A DNA stretch of 64,000 nt from positions 57,393,501 through 57,457,500 of the forward strand of contig CM074863.1 of the NCBI GenBank assembly GCA_037501455.1. The letters run 5' to 3'. The notes under the pieces were generated by a model that did no database searches, was not told the origin of the DNA, and was given only the letters and a program-made list of their open reading frames with translations. Each line of letters opens with the position of its first letter. Position 1 is the stretch's first letter. This DNA is from Lantana camara. Lineage: Eukaryota > Streptophyta > Magnoliopsida > Lamiales > Verbenaceae. Made by a program: the position numbers and the translations under genes. Shown one piece after another: positions 44,305-56,601 of this stretch.

Positions 44305-46269
44305 TGTTAAGAATAGTGCCCTAGAAAGCCGATTGTATATCCGCTTTGTGCTTTTCCTTATTGTAATCACAGACAATCTTTGAATGAAATAACGAATTGA
44401 GGCAACACTTCTTTATATGCTCTTGTTTGGTATGTGTTTACTTTAGCTGTGCATGTATGAGAACTCCCCTAATCCTGATGACTTTAGGACTCTACCATTT
44501 AGGTGAAATGGTTCATGAAACGAGCCCTATATCACATAAGTCATGATTAGTAAAATGCTCCAAGCCAATGAGTCCTACAGACAGTGGGAGTGTCAACCTG
44601 ACTCCTCTAAGGCTTGCTTATGGGATCACTCCCTTAAGAAGGACCACCTTGTTTCATGGAGGTGCAAAGTGTATAGTTGATACCTGCGTGATACATGAGG
44701 GTGCTTACTTTAATAAGTAAGTTCACTGAGGTGCCCCGTGTGAGAACATTCCTAAATGGGAAAGGAAGTTTCTATTTCAGGAAATATAAACTTCCAGATT
44801 AGGAAATATCTCACGAGTCATTGATGTGATTAATTGATCCTTAGACTTGAGGTTCCTTGTCACTTTATGAGTTAACTCTGTAGTCTTAGGTATAAGCTTT
44901 AAAGGGTGTCGCCTTAGACAACTGATTCAAGGCTTATGCTGGGGCTGCACAAGTGATTCATGAAAGTGAATGAGAATCAAGAAAGGACCTACACTTGCAT
45001 TTGCAAGGTGTTCTCTTATTGTGTAAGTCATTCATATGCCATATGGAGTCCTTGGCCAAGGCAGTAGATCAAGACATCAAGAAAAGGGTTTCTTGGATTG
45101 AGATCAAATGGATATGAAATGCACTTAGCTTTAAGACCAGATTCTTAGGGTTCTGATTATTCCCTTGCCCTAGATCTTGGTTGAGAGATAGTAAGTAGGA
45201 GGATTGTATCTCACATGGATCAATGACTTAAAGGTTCTGTCGAATCCAAACATTCCAATTCAGCTAGGGGTTAAACACCTGTTGCTAGACTATGGTCGTT
45301 TAATCTGTGGACTGATTAATTAATTAGTGAATTAATTAATTAGGGTCACTGCTAATTGAATTGAGAACCTAGAGGGTCACACACAACAACTTGGTTACAT
45401 GAGTTGAGGCTTTAAAATGATTAAACGAGTTAATCGGGCCAAAAGGGTTACACACGTGTGAAACCACACGTGTGGGTCACGTGAGTGACACGTGTCCTTG
45501 TGACACGTGTCCTTGTGACACGTGTCCCACACGTGTAAATATATATATTGTATATATATATATATTAAATAATTAAATGTGTTAATTATTTAATAGACTT
45601 TGGTTTAATTTTGAATTAAAAAGAAATTTTAATTTTGGAGAAAATAACCTAGCTAATTAATTATGAATTAATTAATTAGATAAAATAAGTTTTTTATTTT
45701 AAATAAATAAAGTATAAAATTATCCAAAAATGGTTTGGATATTTTAGCTCTCTTGAAAGGTGATTTGAATTTGAATTCATAATCAAAGTCAAAATTACTT
45801 GATGATCAAGTAATAGGAGAGAGGGAGACCAAAACCCTAGCCCATAAGGACTAGGATTTTCGGTCCTCCCTTATTATAATTAGGGGAGCTCGAGCTCCCC
45901 TTAGAGCTAATTGACAATTCTTTTGGTTCATGTGTTGAACACCATCCTTTCTCCAACATAAACAAAACTCTAGGTTAAGCCTAAACACTAACTAGAGAAC
46001 TAGCATCCTCACTAGTTAGATTGTAGTCAAGTTGGTGGACTATCTCTAGAGAGCTTCAAGTTAGATGTTTGAAGATTCGAGCTTTACTAAGGAGAGGGGA
46101 TCAAGCCGCGAAAAGAGCGTTCTTGGGTGGCTTGAAACGCTTCAAGAAAGAATAAAAGAAAAGTAAGTTTCTTATCTCTACGAATTTGGATACACGATTG
46201 CGAGTCTAAGGTCATTTTGTTGGGAAAATTTTTAAATTTCCGCTGCTTTCTGATTCGTGTTTTCCAACA
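44305..46269 (+). repeat. Co1 3' LTR
   Basis: 1965 bp, aligning end to end with the 5' LTR. The main difference is a tandem expansion of a 15-base unit (GACACGTGTCCTTGT) near 45486-45530. The right end joins CTGCC and the Gy1 pol gene. Confidence 0.97.
45450..45537. promoter_or_regulatory. Expanded G-box array in the Co1 3' LTR
   Basis: Seven CACGTG hexamers in about 88 bases, against four in the 5' LTR. Three of them sit in near-identical 15-base tandem units. Confidence 0.75.
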
Positions 46270-46782
46270 CTGCCGATTTCGAAGCTCTTGAAATTTACGA
46301 TCCAATATCTTAATCGACTTCTGAACGAAGGTGAGATTCGATTCTAACTCCACTTCCTCAACGGGGATAACTTCCGATTCATCCGGATAATATTTCCGAA
46401 GCTGTGAAACATGAAATACATTATGGATTCCGGTCAAACTCGGGGGTAGGTCCAAACGGTAGGCCATATCTCCAATTTTCTCCAAAATCTCATACAGTCC
46501 TAGATACTGAGGATTCAATTTCCCTCCTTTTCCAATCCTCGAAAATCCCTTACGAGGTGAGGCTTTCAAGAATACCCTATCTCCAACCTCAAACTTAAGA
46601 TCTTTCCTTCGGTGATCGGCATAGCTTTTCTGTCTGTCCTGGGCTGCTTTCATCCGTTGCCTGATTATTTGGACCTTATCAATTGCTTCTTGCACGGCCC
46701 TAGAGGGTTTTTCCTTTTTCTCTCCTCGTTTCACACCCTCTTGCTTCGTCCAATTCCATTCTTCCAAATTAAAGAACAACGA
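46270..46782 (-). pseudogene. Gy1 pol segment, integrase end to chromodomain
   Basis: On the minus strand from 46782 the frame reads [17 protein letters not shown], then KMKAAQDRQKSYADHRRKD (about 46650-46600), the FSRIGKGGKLNPQYLG stretch, IHNVFHVSQLRKYYPDE, and the chromodomain start RKFQELRNRQ. It is cut at 46270 by Co1 and continues at 21749; at the other end it is cut at 46783 by a solo LTR and continues at 49715. There is no stop in this piece. Confidence 0.93.
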
Positions 46783-49114
46783 TGTAACGCCCCGGGTTTT
46801 CATTTATACCAATATCCCATATGTGTTTATAAAATACGCAATTAAATTATTTAATTATGTGATTAATTATTTATAAATGTTTTATATTTAATTTTATTTT
46901 AAATGTATTAAATGATAATTACTTTATTTTAATGTTATTAATATCAAACATATTTATATATATATTAATTGTGGCACGAATTGTTTTATAAATTACATGA
47001 ACTTAGGCAATCCATGTTAATTAATTATGCATGTATGACATTATAAATTATATGCGTATGTGATTTTACATTAATTGTAATATTTTAATAATTGAAATAA
47101 GTGTTAAGTTTGAAACTTTAAACGTTTAAATCCTTTTCTAATCGTTTTCGAATTGTTTAACTCCGTTTTCAATTCCGATTTTTGTGCCAACTTGGTATAC
47201 TTGAATTATGTGAGTTATTAATGTGTTTACATGCTTACGTTGTAATTTTACGCTCGTTTGATTTAGTTTTGATTTCGGTTTTTGGTGACGGAACTTATAG
47301 GGCTTAAAACGCTTTTAGCGCGCCCTGGGTTCGGGACGTCATATCTTGAGCTCGGGAATTCGGATTCGAATTCCGTCACCTCCGTTGCCTTCGTATCGAC
47401 GATTCGGAGACAATGAAACCAGCCTCATACCTTTTTGAGATCATTAAGACCCCCGAAATCCAACCGTAACAAGCAAGTCGTGCAAGAAGAGCCCTTTTTG
47501 TTGATTAGTCTTCTTGGTGGGACCCTTAACACCTCTCTAACTTAACCATACTTCAACCCATGATTTGTGTACTTGAGTTAACCCATTTATTCCCCCTTTT
47601 AGCAGAAAAAACCGAGCCAAACAGCCCCCTTGTTTCTGCAACTGATCGAGAGAGAAGGGAGAGAGGAGGAAGAGAAGAGAAAACCTTGGCCCTTGTGATT
47701 TTTGAGCTCAAATCACTTCCTTTCTTCTCCATATCTTGAAGATTTTGATCCCTTTGGAGACGAGGCCGGTCAGTGAGGCTCTTGTGCTCTCTTTTGTTGG
47801 TTTAAGGTAGGTTTCTCTACTATCTAGTTAAATGGCCCTATATACTCCCAATGTGCAAAGATTTCGGCCAAAAGTATATATATATATATATAGTCGTTTT
47901 CAAGAGTAAATGTTTTCAACGTATAACCCTTCTTTCATGAATCCTACCTAATGTTTTGGCGAGAATGAATGAATGTTCACAATGAATGGGGCCCAGGGGC
48001 TTGGTGTGAGTGGGGAACCGAGGAGGCATGGGCTGACGAGAAACCCTCACACTAGTCCCACTAATGAACGGCGTAACCGGACCTCGTTAGGAGTTAGCGA
48101 GGAATGGACGTTGAGTGCCATCTAGGGAGTCATGTTTCCCTTTTGGTCAATGAATGGGTGGATGGGCCTTGCAAACCCGCCACCAACCCGGAGGAAGAAG
48201 GTGGAATGTTATTTAATGTGCACGAAAGAATGAAATGCATGAAAAGAATGAATGAATGAATGTTAATGAATGTTAATGAATTAAACGAGGTGTTGGTTGG
48301 AGATAATGCACGCCCACTGGCTGGGCCAATAATGACCTAATGTTAATGAATTGTTATAATCCCTTTTGATGATTTCTATTTGCCCACTTGGGAAATTCTT
48401 CAAAACCTCACTTGGGATTATAGCTTGCATGTGAATGTTTAATTACTGTCGTATATTATATTTATACCCTATTTTTATACCCACCAGTCCCTTTTGGACT
48501 GAACCCGTTTGGTTTTCAGTTGTGTTGTGCAGGTGTCAAAGGAGCTAGGCGGGAATTCGAGTCATAGGTTTTACATTCGTTTTAGCTCTTGTATTTTCTC
48601 GGTCTTACACTTTCATATTGCACGTTGGATCATTGTATATAGGGCTGTAAATGGATATCCGAAAATCCGATATCCGTCCGCATTCGAATTCATTTACAGA
48701 GGATATTATCCGAATCCGTCTCAAGAGGATATTATCCGTATCCGATTATAGACATCCGAATTATAAACGGATAAGGATATGGTAATAAGACATCCGATCC
48801 GTTTAACATCCGATCCGTTTCATTATCCGTTAGATTTTCCGTTATCCGATTTATCCGTAATCCGTATCCGATAAATAATATATTATATTAAAATATATAC
48901 ACACAACTGTGTATGTATGATAGATTATTAGTATTAAGTAAATTTTTTAGCGCATTTATTAAAGAAAAATCTTAGGTTTTAATAGTAACCATATGTTTAC
49001 TTCAACATTTATATTGAGATAATATAAGTAACATATATTATGTTATTAATAAAAGTATTATATTTCAAATTAATTATATAGATATAGTTATTATTTCTCT
49101 CTTTGTCTAATATA

Positions 49115-49155
<41 letters not shown>

Positions 49156-49714
49156 AGTCATATAATTATTAAATAATTTATTTATAAATGAGTAGTTGAT
49201 AATTTGATTAAAAATTCGAAGTTATATAGTTAAATAATTTATGTCAAAATGAATAGTTGAAAATCCGATTAAAATCCGAATCCGTCTGAATCCGCCTTGT
49301 ATCCGTATAAAAATGATATTATCCGAATTCGATTTAAAAGGATATTATCCGTATCCGTCCGAATCATAAAAGGATAAGGATATGATAATCATACATCCGA
49401 TCCGTTTAATATCCGTTGACACCCCTAATTGTATATGAACGATAATGGAGCGTACTTGTTTGTTGAGCCGTGACGGCATTTGATAATGTACATGGATTGT
49501 TTTGGAGTTTGATTACTCATTGTTTATATTATGGCCAGTTATTACTTCCGCGCTTATTTTTATTTTGATTTTATGGTTTAAGGGTTAGCCCGCTTAGCAT
49601 AGCGTGTGTGTTTGTCCCCGTTCGCCGTGACTTAGCTCGAGTATGGATCGTCCATTTCATATTCGGGTCGGGTCTCGGTGTGGGGGATGTGGTACCTTGC
49701 GCTCGGGTGCTACA
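46783..49714 (+). repeat. Forward gypsy solo LTR (family A) lacking the leader intron
   Basis: It starts TGTAACGCCCCGGG and ends CTCGGGTGCTACA, with AACGA before (46778-46782) and AACGT after (49715-49719) as a one-mismatch target duplication. No internal region is present. Without the hAT MITE at 48640-49427 and its extra 8 bases it is 2136 bp, against 3504 bp in the Gy1 LTR of the same family. The U3 part (for example ATGTTATTAATATCAAA near 46930) and the part after 47742 both align with Gy1. The missing piece is exactly the GT-AG segment: CTTGAAG is followed at 47742 by ATTTTGATCCC. The hairpin array is therefore absent too. Confidence 0.93.
48640..49427. mobile_element. hAT-type MITE in the solo LTR
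   Basis: 788 bp with imperfect terminal inverted repeats TAGGGCTGTAAATGGAT and, from the right, TAGGGGTGTCAACGGAT. It is flanked by ATTGTATA on both sides (48632-48639 and 49428-49435). The empty site is seen at 2551 onward (CATTGTATATGAACG). Both ends are packed with ATCCG/CGGAT motifs, about 20 at each side, with an AT-rich middle containing a TA microsatellite near 49118-49150. It has no transposase. Confidence 0.95.
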
Positions 49715-52700
49715 AACGTTGACTTGCATTTCCATCCGTAGAGAGCCTCATATGGAGCCATTTCTATCGATGCTTGAAAGCTGTTATTATAAGCGAATTC
49801 AATCAAAGGCAATTGCTCGTTCCACGAACTTGAAAAATCCAATGCACATGCTCTTAACATATCCTCTAAATATTTAATTAATCTCTCTGATTGCCCGTCT
49901 GTCTGAGGATGGAAAGCTGTGCTGAATTGAAGCCTTGTGCCCAGATTCCTTTGCAATTCTTGCCAAAATCTAGAAGTAAACCACGGATCCCGATCTGATA
50001 CAATACTAACTGGTACTCCATGAAGTCGGACAATTTCATCCACATACTTCTTAGCTAACTTATTCACCTTATCCGACATCCGAATAGCAAGAAAATGCGT
50101 GATTTCGTCAATCGATCCACCATCACCGAAATTCCATCTAAACCACCTTTCACTCGTGGAAGGCCCGAAATGAAATCCATCACCACTAGCTGCCATTTCC
50201 ATTCTCGAATAGGTAACGGTTGAAGTAGTCCCGATGGATTCTGATGCTCTGCCTTCACCACTTGGCAAGTCAAGCAATGTCTCACGAATTTGATTACATC
50301 CCGCTTAAGTCCATTCCACCAATAAAACTTCTTTAAATCCTTGTACATCTTATTTCCCCCGGGATGTATCGAATACCCTGACTGATGAGCTTCTTCCAAT
50401 ATCAATCGTCTCAACTCTTCCGGAACCACAACTCTGTTCTTAAATCTTAGAAGCCCGGTGTCATCAAAACCGAACGGACTCTCAGAATCATTTCTAGCTT
50501 TCTGCACTAACCTCTGAACCTCAGAGTCCACTCTTTGAGCTTCAAACAATCTCTGCTGAAGATCCGGTTGAACTGTAATATTCCGAATACTAGATCTCAG
50601 CTTAAAAGATTCTGATTCATCCATAGTTTCCACTTTAACACCCGACATGCTAGCCTTCCTACTTAGCGCATCCGCGACCACGTTGGCCTTTCCGGGATGG
50701 TATAGAATCGTACACTCATAATCCGCCAACATCTCCATCCAACGTCTTTGTCTCTTGTTTAATTCCTTCTGAGAAAACAAATACTGGAGACTCTTGTGGT
50801 CAGAAAAGATCTCGAAAGAAACTCCGTAAAGATAGTGTCTCCACTTTTCCAAAGCGAAGATCACTGCTGCAAGCTCGAGATCGTGAGTGGGATAATTCTG
50901 TTCATGATCTTTGAATTTCCTCGAGGCATAAGCTATCACCTTACCCTTCTGCATCAAAACACATCCCAATCCTTCTTTCGAGGCGTCCGTATAAACCATG
51001 AATCCTTCAGTGCCCTCGAGGAGTGCTAATACCGGTGCAGTGGTTAATTTTTCCTTCAAGAGTTGAAAACTCGCTTCGCATGCCTCGTCCCACTCAAATT
51101 TAGCTTCCTTCTTAGTCAATCGTGTTAAAGGACCAGCTATCTTTGAAAAATCCTTCACAAACCTTCGGTAATAACCTGCCAATCCCAAGAAACTTCTAAC
51201 CTCGGAAGCATTCTTCGGACTCTGCCAATGAATAACCGTCTCGATCTTTGAAGGATCCACTTCTAAACCCTTACTTTAAATAATATGGCCTAGAAAAGCA
51301 ACCCGGCCGATCCAAAACTCACATTTACTAAACTTCGCATACAACCGGTGCTCTCTCAACGTCTCCAATACCAATTTGAGATGTCTAGCATGATCTTCCA
51401 GAGTCTTCGAATACACGAGAATGTCATCGATGAAGATTACTACGAATTTATCCAAATAAGGCTGAAAAATCCGATGCATCATATCCATGAATGCTGCAAG
51501 GGCATTTGTTAAACCAAAAGGCATCACTACGAACTCATAATGCCCATACCGGGTATTAAATCCTGTCTTACTTATATCCTCCTCCCAGATTTTCAACTGG
51601 TAGTGGCCTTGCCTTAAATCCAATTTCGAATAAACCCTTGAACCTTGTAGCATATCAAATAAATCCTCAATGTGGGGCAACGGGTACTTATTCTTGATAG
51701 TCATCCGATTAAGCTCCCGATAATCTATACACATTCTCAACGACCCATCTTTCTTTTTGAGAAAGAGAACCGGAGTACCCCACGGAGATGAACTCGGTCG
51801 GATATATCCACGCTTGAGTAATTCCTCGAGTTGAATCTTCAACTCCTTCAACTCTGCCGGAGCCATTCTATAAGGAGTCTTAGAATAAGGTTCTGATCCC
51901 GGATATAAATCAATGACAAACTCAATCTCCCGATCCGGTGGTAGAGAACCTAAATTTTCTGGAAATACGTCGGGATATTCCTTTACCACAGTCGTCTCCT
52001 CAAAACTTGATTGATCCTTTGGTTTATTAAGGAGATAGGCAATAAATCCCGTGGCTCCATCCTTTATCAACTTGTGAGCTTCCATAAACGATAATAGAGA
52101 TACATTCTTCGACCCAACTTCTCCAATCAACTCTGCTCCCAACTTTATCTTCTTCTTAAAATAATCCACTTCGGCCCGGTGCCGATACAACCAATCCATC
52201 CCGAAGATTACCCCATACTTCTTCATAGGCATAACAATGAAATCTGCCGGATAATCTTTCCCTTCTATCAAAACTGAACAACCCCTGACAACCCGATCTG
52301 TCTGCAAACTTCCTCCAAGAGGCGAACTCACAAAATAACAGGAATTTGAACAACTAACAGGTAGGCACAGAGAGGCACATAGATCAGAAGATATAAAAGT
52401 ATGCGTGGCACCCGGATCGAATAATGCATGAATGCTCGTGTTATGAATGCAAACGGTACCTTCCACCACGGCGTTTGGATCAACCCCGACATTAGGCTCC
52501 TCGCCCTCAAGGGCATAAGCTCGTGCCTGAACCATCGGTCTCTGAGCCCCAGCTTGATATCCTGGAATCTTGTCCGGGCATGTAAAAGCCATATGATCTC
52601 CTTTCCCGCAAATCAAACACAACTTCAATCTTTTTCGGTAATTGTTATAAGAATGAGTTGGCCATCCACAATAAGTACACGGTGGCTGATCGTTGCGAGA

Positions 52701-53592
52701 TCCCTTAGGAACCGGTGGAGCCTGAGATGGTCGTGGAACGGGTGCAATCGGACCTCCAATTCTCGGCTTCTTGAAAGACCCTTTTTATGGTGGAGCTGGT
52801 ACATTCATCGGCCTCTTTCCTTTGTTAAATCCCCAGCCGGATCCTGACCCTTGTCCTTGGCGAGAAACTGGCCTCCTAGCATTCACAGATTCTTCAACCT
52901 TTAAGGCTTTCGAGGTAGCCTTCGCCCAAGTGCTCGTATTAACTGCCTCTAGAGCTGTCTGAATATCCGGTTGAAGCCCCTGAATAAACTGCATAGCCTT
53001 ATGGAAGTCATCGCCTGCTATATTTGGTGCATAGTGGGATAACCTCTCATACTCTGAAATATATTCGGCCACATACCTCGATCCTTGCTTCAATTCGGTA
53101 AATTCTCTCAATCTTCGAGTACGGGATGAATTTATTCTTGAATTCCCTTGTAAATACTTCCCAATTGATCTCTTCTCCAGCTGCTTCCAATACAATCCGT
53201 GTGCTTTCCCACCAAGAGTAGGCTTCCCCTTGTATCAAAGTGATGGTGCATCGAGCCTTCTCTCGGGACTCACATGGAATGAGCTCCCATATCCTCTCGA
53301 CCTCTTTCAGCCACATTTCCACCTGTATATCATTTCCCTTGAAGAACTTGGGAGGTCTTTGATTCTGAAACTCCCTAAGTATAATAGAAATCGGTACCTC
53401 GGGCGGTACGGCAGGTGCAGGTGGTGCTGGAGGTGCCAGTGGTACATAAGCTCGTAGCCTTTGATCTATGATGTTGATAACTGAATTAACAAAGGCCTCT
53501 GCTGGCGGTGGTTGTGGAGGTGGAGGTGTAGGAGTACGATCATGATGGCGACGCCGCCCTGGAGATCGATCTCGATGTCTACGTGGAGGCAT
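49715..53592 (-). pseudogene. Gy1 gag, protease, reverse transcriptase, RNase H and integrase
   Basis: Gag starts MPPRRHRDRSP at 53592, 213 bases after the 5' LTR end in element sense. A Pro-rich N terminus is followed by the gag core, then a frameshift near 53110, and a stop at 52785-52787. Knuckles follow (C-T-Y-C degenerate, then [14 protein letters not shown] near 52620-52580). Protease DPGATHTF is near 52420; reverse transcriptase runs about 51960-51290 with MPFGLTNA and FIDDILVYS (near 51430); a stop lies at 51273-51275 where Ser is expected; RNase H has YTDASKEG near 50990; the integrase zinc finger is near 50400-50270; a frameshift lies near 50100 after VDRLTKS; SDRDPWF and [10 protein letters not shown] follow. 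It is cut at 49715 by the solo LTR. It resembles Gy3 closely along the whole length. Confidence 0.94.
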
Positions 53593-53785
53593 CCTGTCAA
53601 TAAACACTAAAAATGCGTGCTATTTTTAGTTTATGCATGTTAATGCAAATAATTCAAGTAAAATTCAAAGTTTAAATCAATTAAGCACAAAAGAGATGCA
53701 TATGCAACACATTATCAAGTAGTCCCTAAGCCGAACGACCTAGACTGACTCACACGACACGAGAGCCCGGGTTTTGCAACCCTAA

Positions 53786-53797
53786 GCTCTGATACCA
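53786..53797 (-). other. Primer-binding site of Gy1 (tRNA-iMet)
   Basis: The reverse complement of TGGTATCAGAGC, 8 bases from the LTR edge at 53806. The 190-odd bases between it and gag are plain leader. Confidence 0.95.
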
Positions 53798-53805
53798 CTT
53801 AAGGA

Positions 53806-54918
53806 TGTAGCACCCGAGCGCAAGGTACCACATCCCCCGCACCGAGACCCGACCCGAATATGAAATGGACGATCCATACTCGAGCTAAATCACGGCGAAC
53901 AGGGACAAACACACACTCTAAGCTAGGCGGGCTAACCCTTAAACCATAAAATCCGAATAAACATTAAAGCGGAAGCAATAAGCGAACATACATCATATAT
54001 ATATACAATGAGCATTACAGCTCCAAAAATAAGTCATATACATCATCAATTGCGGTCACGGCTCAAAATAAGTACGCTCCATAATTTCATTCATATACAA
54101 GGGTCAAAAGTATAGTATGCAAGTGCAAGGCCAAAATATAAGAGCTAAAGACGAATGCAAGACCTATGACTCGTATTCCCGCCTAGCTCCCTCGACACCT
54201 GCATAACACAACTGAAAACCAAACGGGTTCAGTCCAAAAGGGACTGGTGGGTATAAAAACAGGGTATAAATATAATATACGGCGGTAATTAAACATTCAC
54301 ATGCAGGTTATAATCCCAAGTGAAGTTTTTAAAGAATTTCCCAAGTGGGTGAATAGAAATCATCAAAAGGGATTATAACGATTCAATTACATTAGGTCAT
54401 TATTGGCCCGGCGAGTGGGCGTGCATTATCTCCAACCAACACCTTGTGTAAACTATTTAAACATTCATTCATTCGTTCTTTTCATGCATATCATTCTTTC
54501 GTGCACATTCAATAACATTTACACCTTCTTACTCCGGGTTGGTGGCGGGTTTGCAAGGCCCGACCACCCATTCATTGACCAAAAGGGGTTACATGACTCC
54601 CCAGATGGCGCTCAGCGTCCATTCGTCGCTAACTCCTAACGAGGTCCGGTTACGCCGTTCATTGGTGGAACTAGTGTGAGGGATCACCGTCGGCCCGTGC
54701 CTCCCCAGATAGCCACTCACACTAAGTTCCTGGGCCCCATTCGTGTATTCGTTCATTTCTCGCCAAAACATTAGGTAGGATTAATAAAACAAGGGTTTAC
54801 GTTGAAAACGTTTACTCTTTAAAACGACTCTCTATATATATATTAATTTTGGTCGAAAACTTTCACATTGAAGGTATATATATAGGGTCTCATATCTACA
54901 TAGAAGAGAAACCCACCT
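53806..54918 (-). repeat. Gy1 5' LTR, 3' portion, cut by Gy3
   Basis: It starts TGTAGCACCCGAGCG on the plus strand and aligns closely with 18097-19210 (same order, scattered substitutions). It stops at CACCT (54914-54918), where the Gy3 LTR begins. The remaining 2.4 kb of this LTR should lie right of the window. Confidence 0.93.
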
Positions 54919-56152
54919 TGTAGCACCCGAGCGTAAGGTAGCACATCCCCCGCACCGAGACCCGACCCGTATATGAAATGGAAGTCCATACACGTGCCAA
55001 ATCCACGGCGAACGGGGACACAACACACACGCTAAGCTAGGCGAGACTAACCCTTAAACCAATCAACTCAAGAAACATAAAATCAGAGTTAAAATAAACT
55101 CGGAAGCAAGAACGACATAGCATATATACAATGAGCCACCGAGCTCCAAAAATAGATATACAAAAGCATTCAAGTGTTCAATGGCACTCACGGCCTACAA
55201 AAACATAACGCTCCAAGAAAAAAAACTATGATCAAATACAATATACCAATAAGAGTATGAATATGAGACTAAAAAGAAGTGCTAAACATAAATGCAAGAC
55301 CTAGACGACTTGTATTCCCGCCTAGCACTCCTATACCTGCACAAAACAACTGAAAACAACCGGGTTCAGTCTTAAAGAGACTGGTGGGTATAAAATGGGG
55401 CATAATATATAATATCACATAAATTAAACACATACATGCAAGCCCTAATCCCGTGTGAAGTTTGATAAGAATTTACCAAGTGGTTAAAACAAAAGGAAAC
55501 ATCAATGGGATTACGACGTTCATATTCATTCATAATTGTTCATAAGGGTTTATGGCCCGGCGAGTGGGCGTGCACAATCTCCAACCTACTCCTCGTGTAA
55601 TCATAATCAATTATTCAATCATTCATTATCATACATAAATCTTTTGTGCTCATAAATAACATGATCATAATCATTCATATACTCCTTCTTCCTCCGGGTG
55701 GTGGACGGGCTTGCAAGACCCGACCACCGGTTCATACATAGGCCAATGGGGGTACATGAATCCCCCAAGGGCACTCAGCTCCCATTCCTCGCTAAACCTC
55801 CTAGCGAGGGCCGGTATCGCCGTAGTTTGGTTGGGACTAGTATATGGGATCCCCGTCAGCCCTTGCTTCCTCGGTTAGCCACATATACTAAGTCCCGGGA
55901 CCCGTGCAATCATAAATCATAAATATCTCGCCAAACATAAGGTAGGGTTTCATAAATAAAGGGGGTCATACGTTTGAAATCATTTACCCAAAATGACTCG
56001 ATAAATATAAATATACTATTTTGGCTTAAAACCTTGCACATAAGGGATATATATGGTTGTTTTAACTAGTAGAAGAAAAACCTACCTTTTCCAAAGCAAA
56101 AGAAAGGCACAAGCGTCTCAAGGCTCGCCCTCGTCTCCGACCAAACCCGAAT

Positions 56153-56561
56153 CTGTGCAAAAGAAAAGGTATGAGACTCAATGACCACATATGACGCTCG
56201 ACAATGAAGTGACTATGACATGAATGCATAAATGATCATGTTATATCATAAAAATGTTCATGTGCACTATTAAGAAATTTAAAACATATAATCAACTCAT
56301 TCGTTCATAAGTTTCATTCAATTTCATAAATTCATAAATTCATCATGCATATCAATTAATCCAAGAATTCATTTAATAAGCATAACACATAATATTCAAA
56401 TTCACATTTAGGAATAAAATAAATTAAACGTTCAATCAATAGTCGGTAAATTAAATACGCGAAATAGAAATCAATTAATTTCAAGAATTGAATTAAATCA
56501 CTTAATATTTAAAATATATAATAAATATATATAATATATATATATATAATCAAATAACATT

Positions 56562-56601
<40 letters not shown>

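Larger units (their letters stand above)
21750..46269 (+). mobile_element. Ty1/copia element Co1, full length with nested insertions
   Basis: LTRs of 1925 bp (21750-23674) and 1965 bp (44305-46269) share start TGTTA and end TTCCAACA and are flanked by CTGCC on both sides (21745-21749 and 46270-46274). The PBS and PPT are in place. Protein order is gag, protease, integrase, reverse transcriptase, RNase H, which is the copia order. Two later insertions lie inside: a solo gypsy LTR (25181-27832) and Gy2 (29999-41827). Without them the element is about 10 kb. Long LTRs and a long leader recall Angela-type elements, but I do not assign a lineage. Stops and a frameshift make it inactive. Confidence 0.96.
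18097..54918 (-). mobile_element. Ty3/gypsy Tekay-type element Gy1, hosting nested insertions
   Basis: On the minus strand the order is 5' LTR (54918 down to 53806, interrupted), PBS, gag, protease, reverse transcriptase, RNase H, integrase, chromodomain, PPT and 3' LTR (21600-18097). Three insertions split it: Co1 in the chromodomain (21750-46269, with CTGCC on both sides), a solo LTR in the integrase tail (46783-49714), and Gy3 in the 5' LTR (from 54919). Without these, the internal region is about 4.7 kb, close to Gy3. TTAAG at 18092-18096 is the expected target duplication. The coding region has stops and frameshifts, so it is inactive. Confidence 0.93.
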
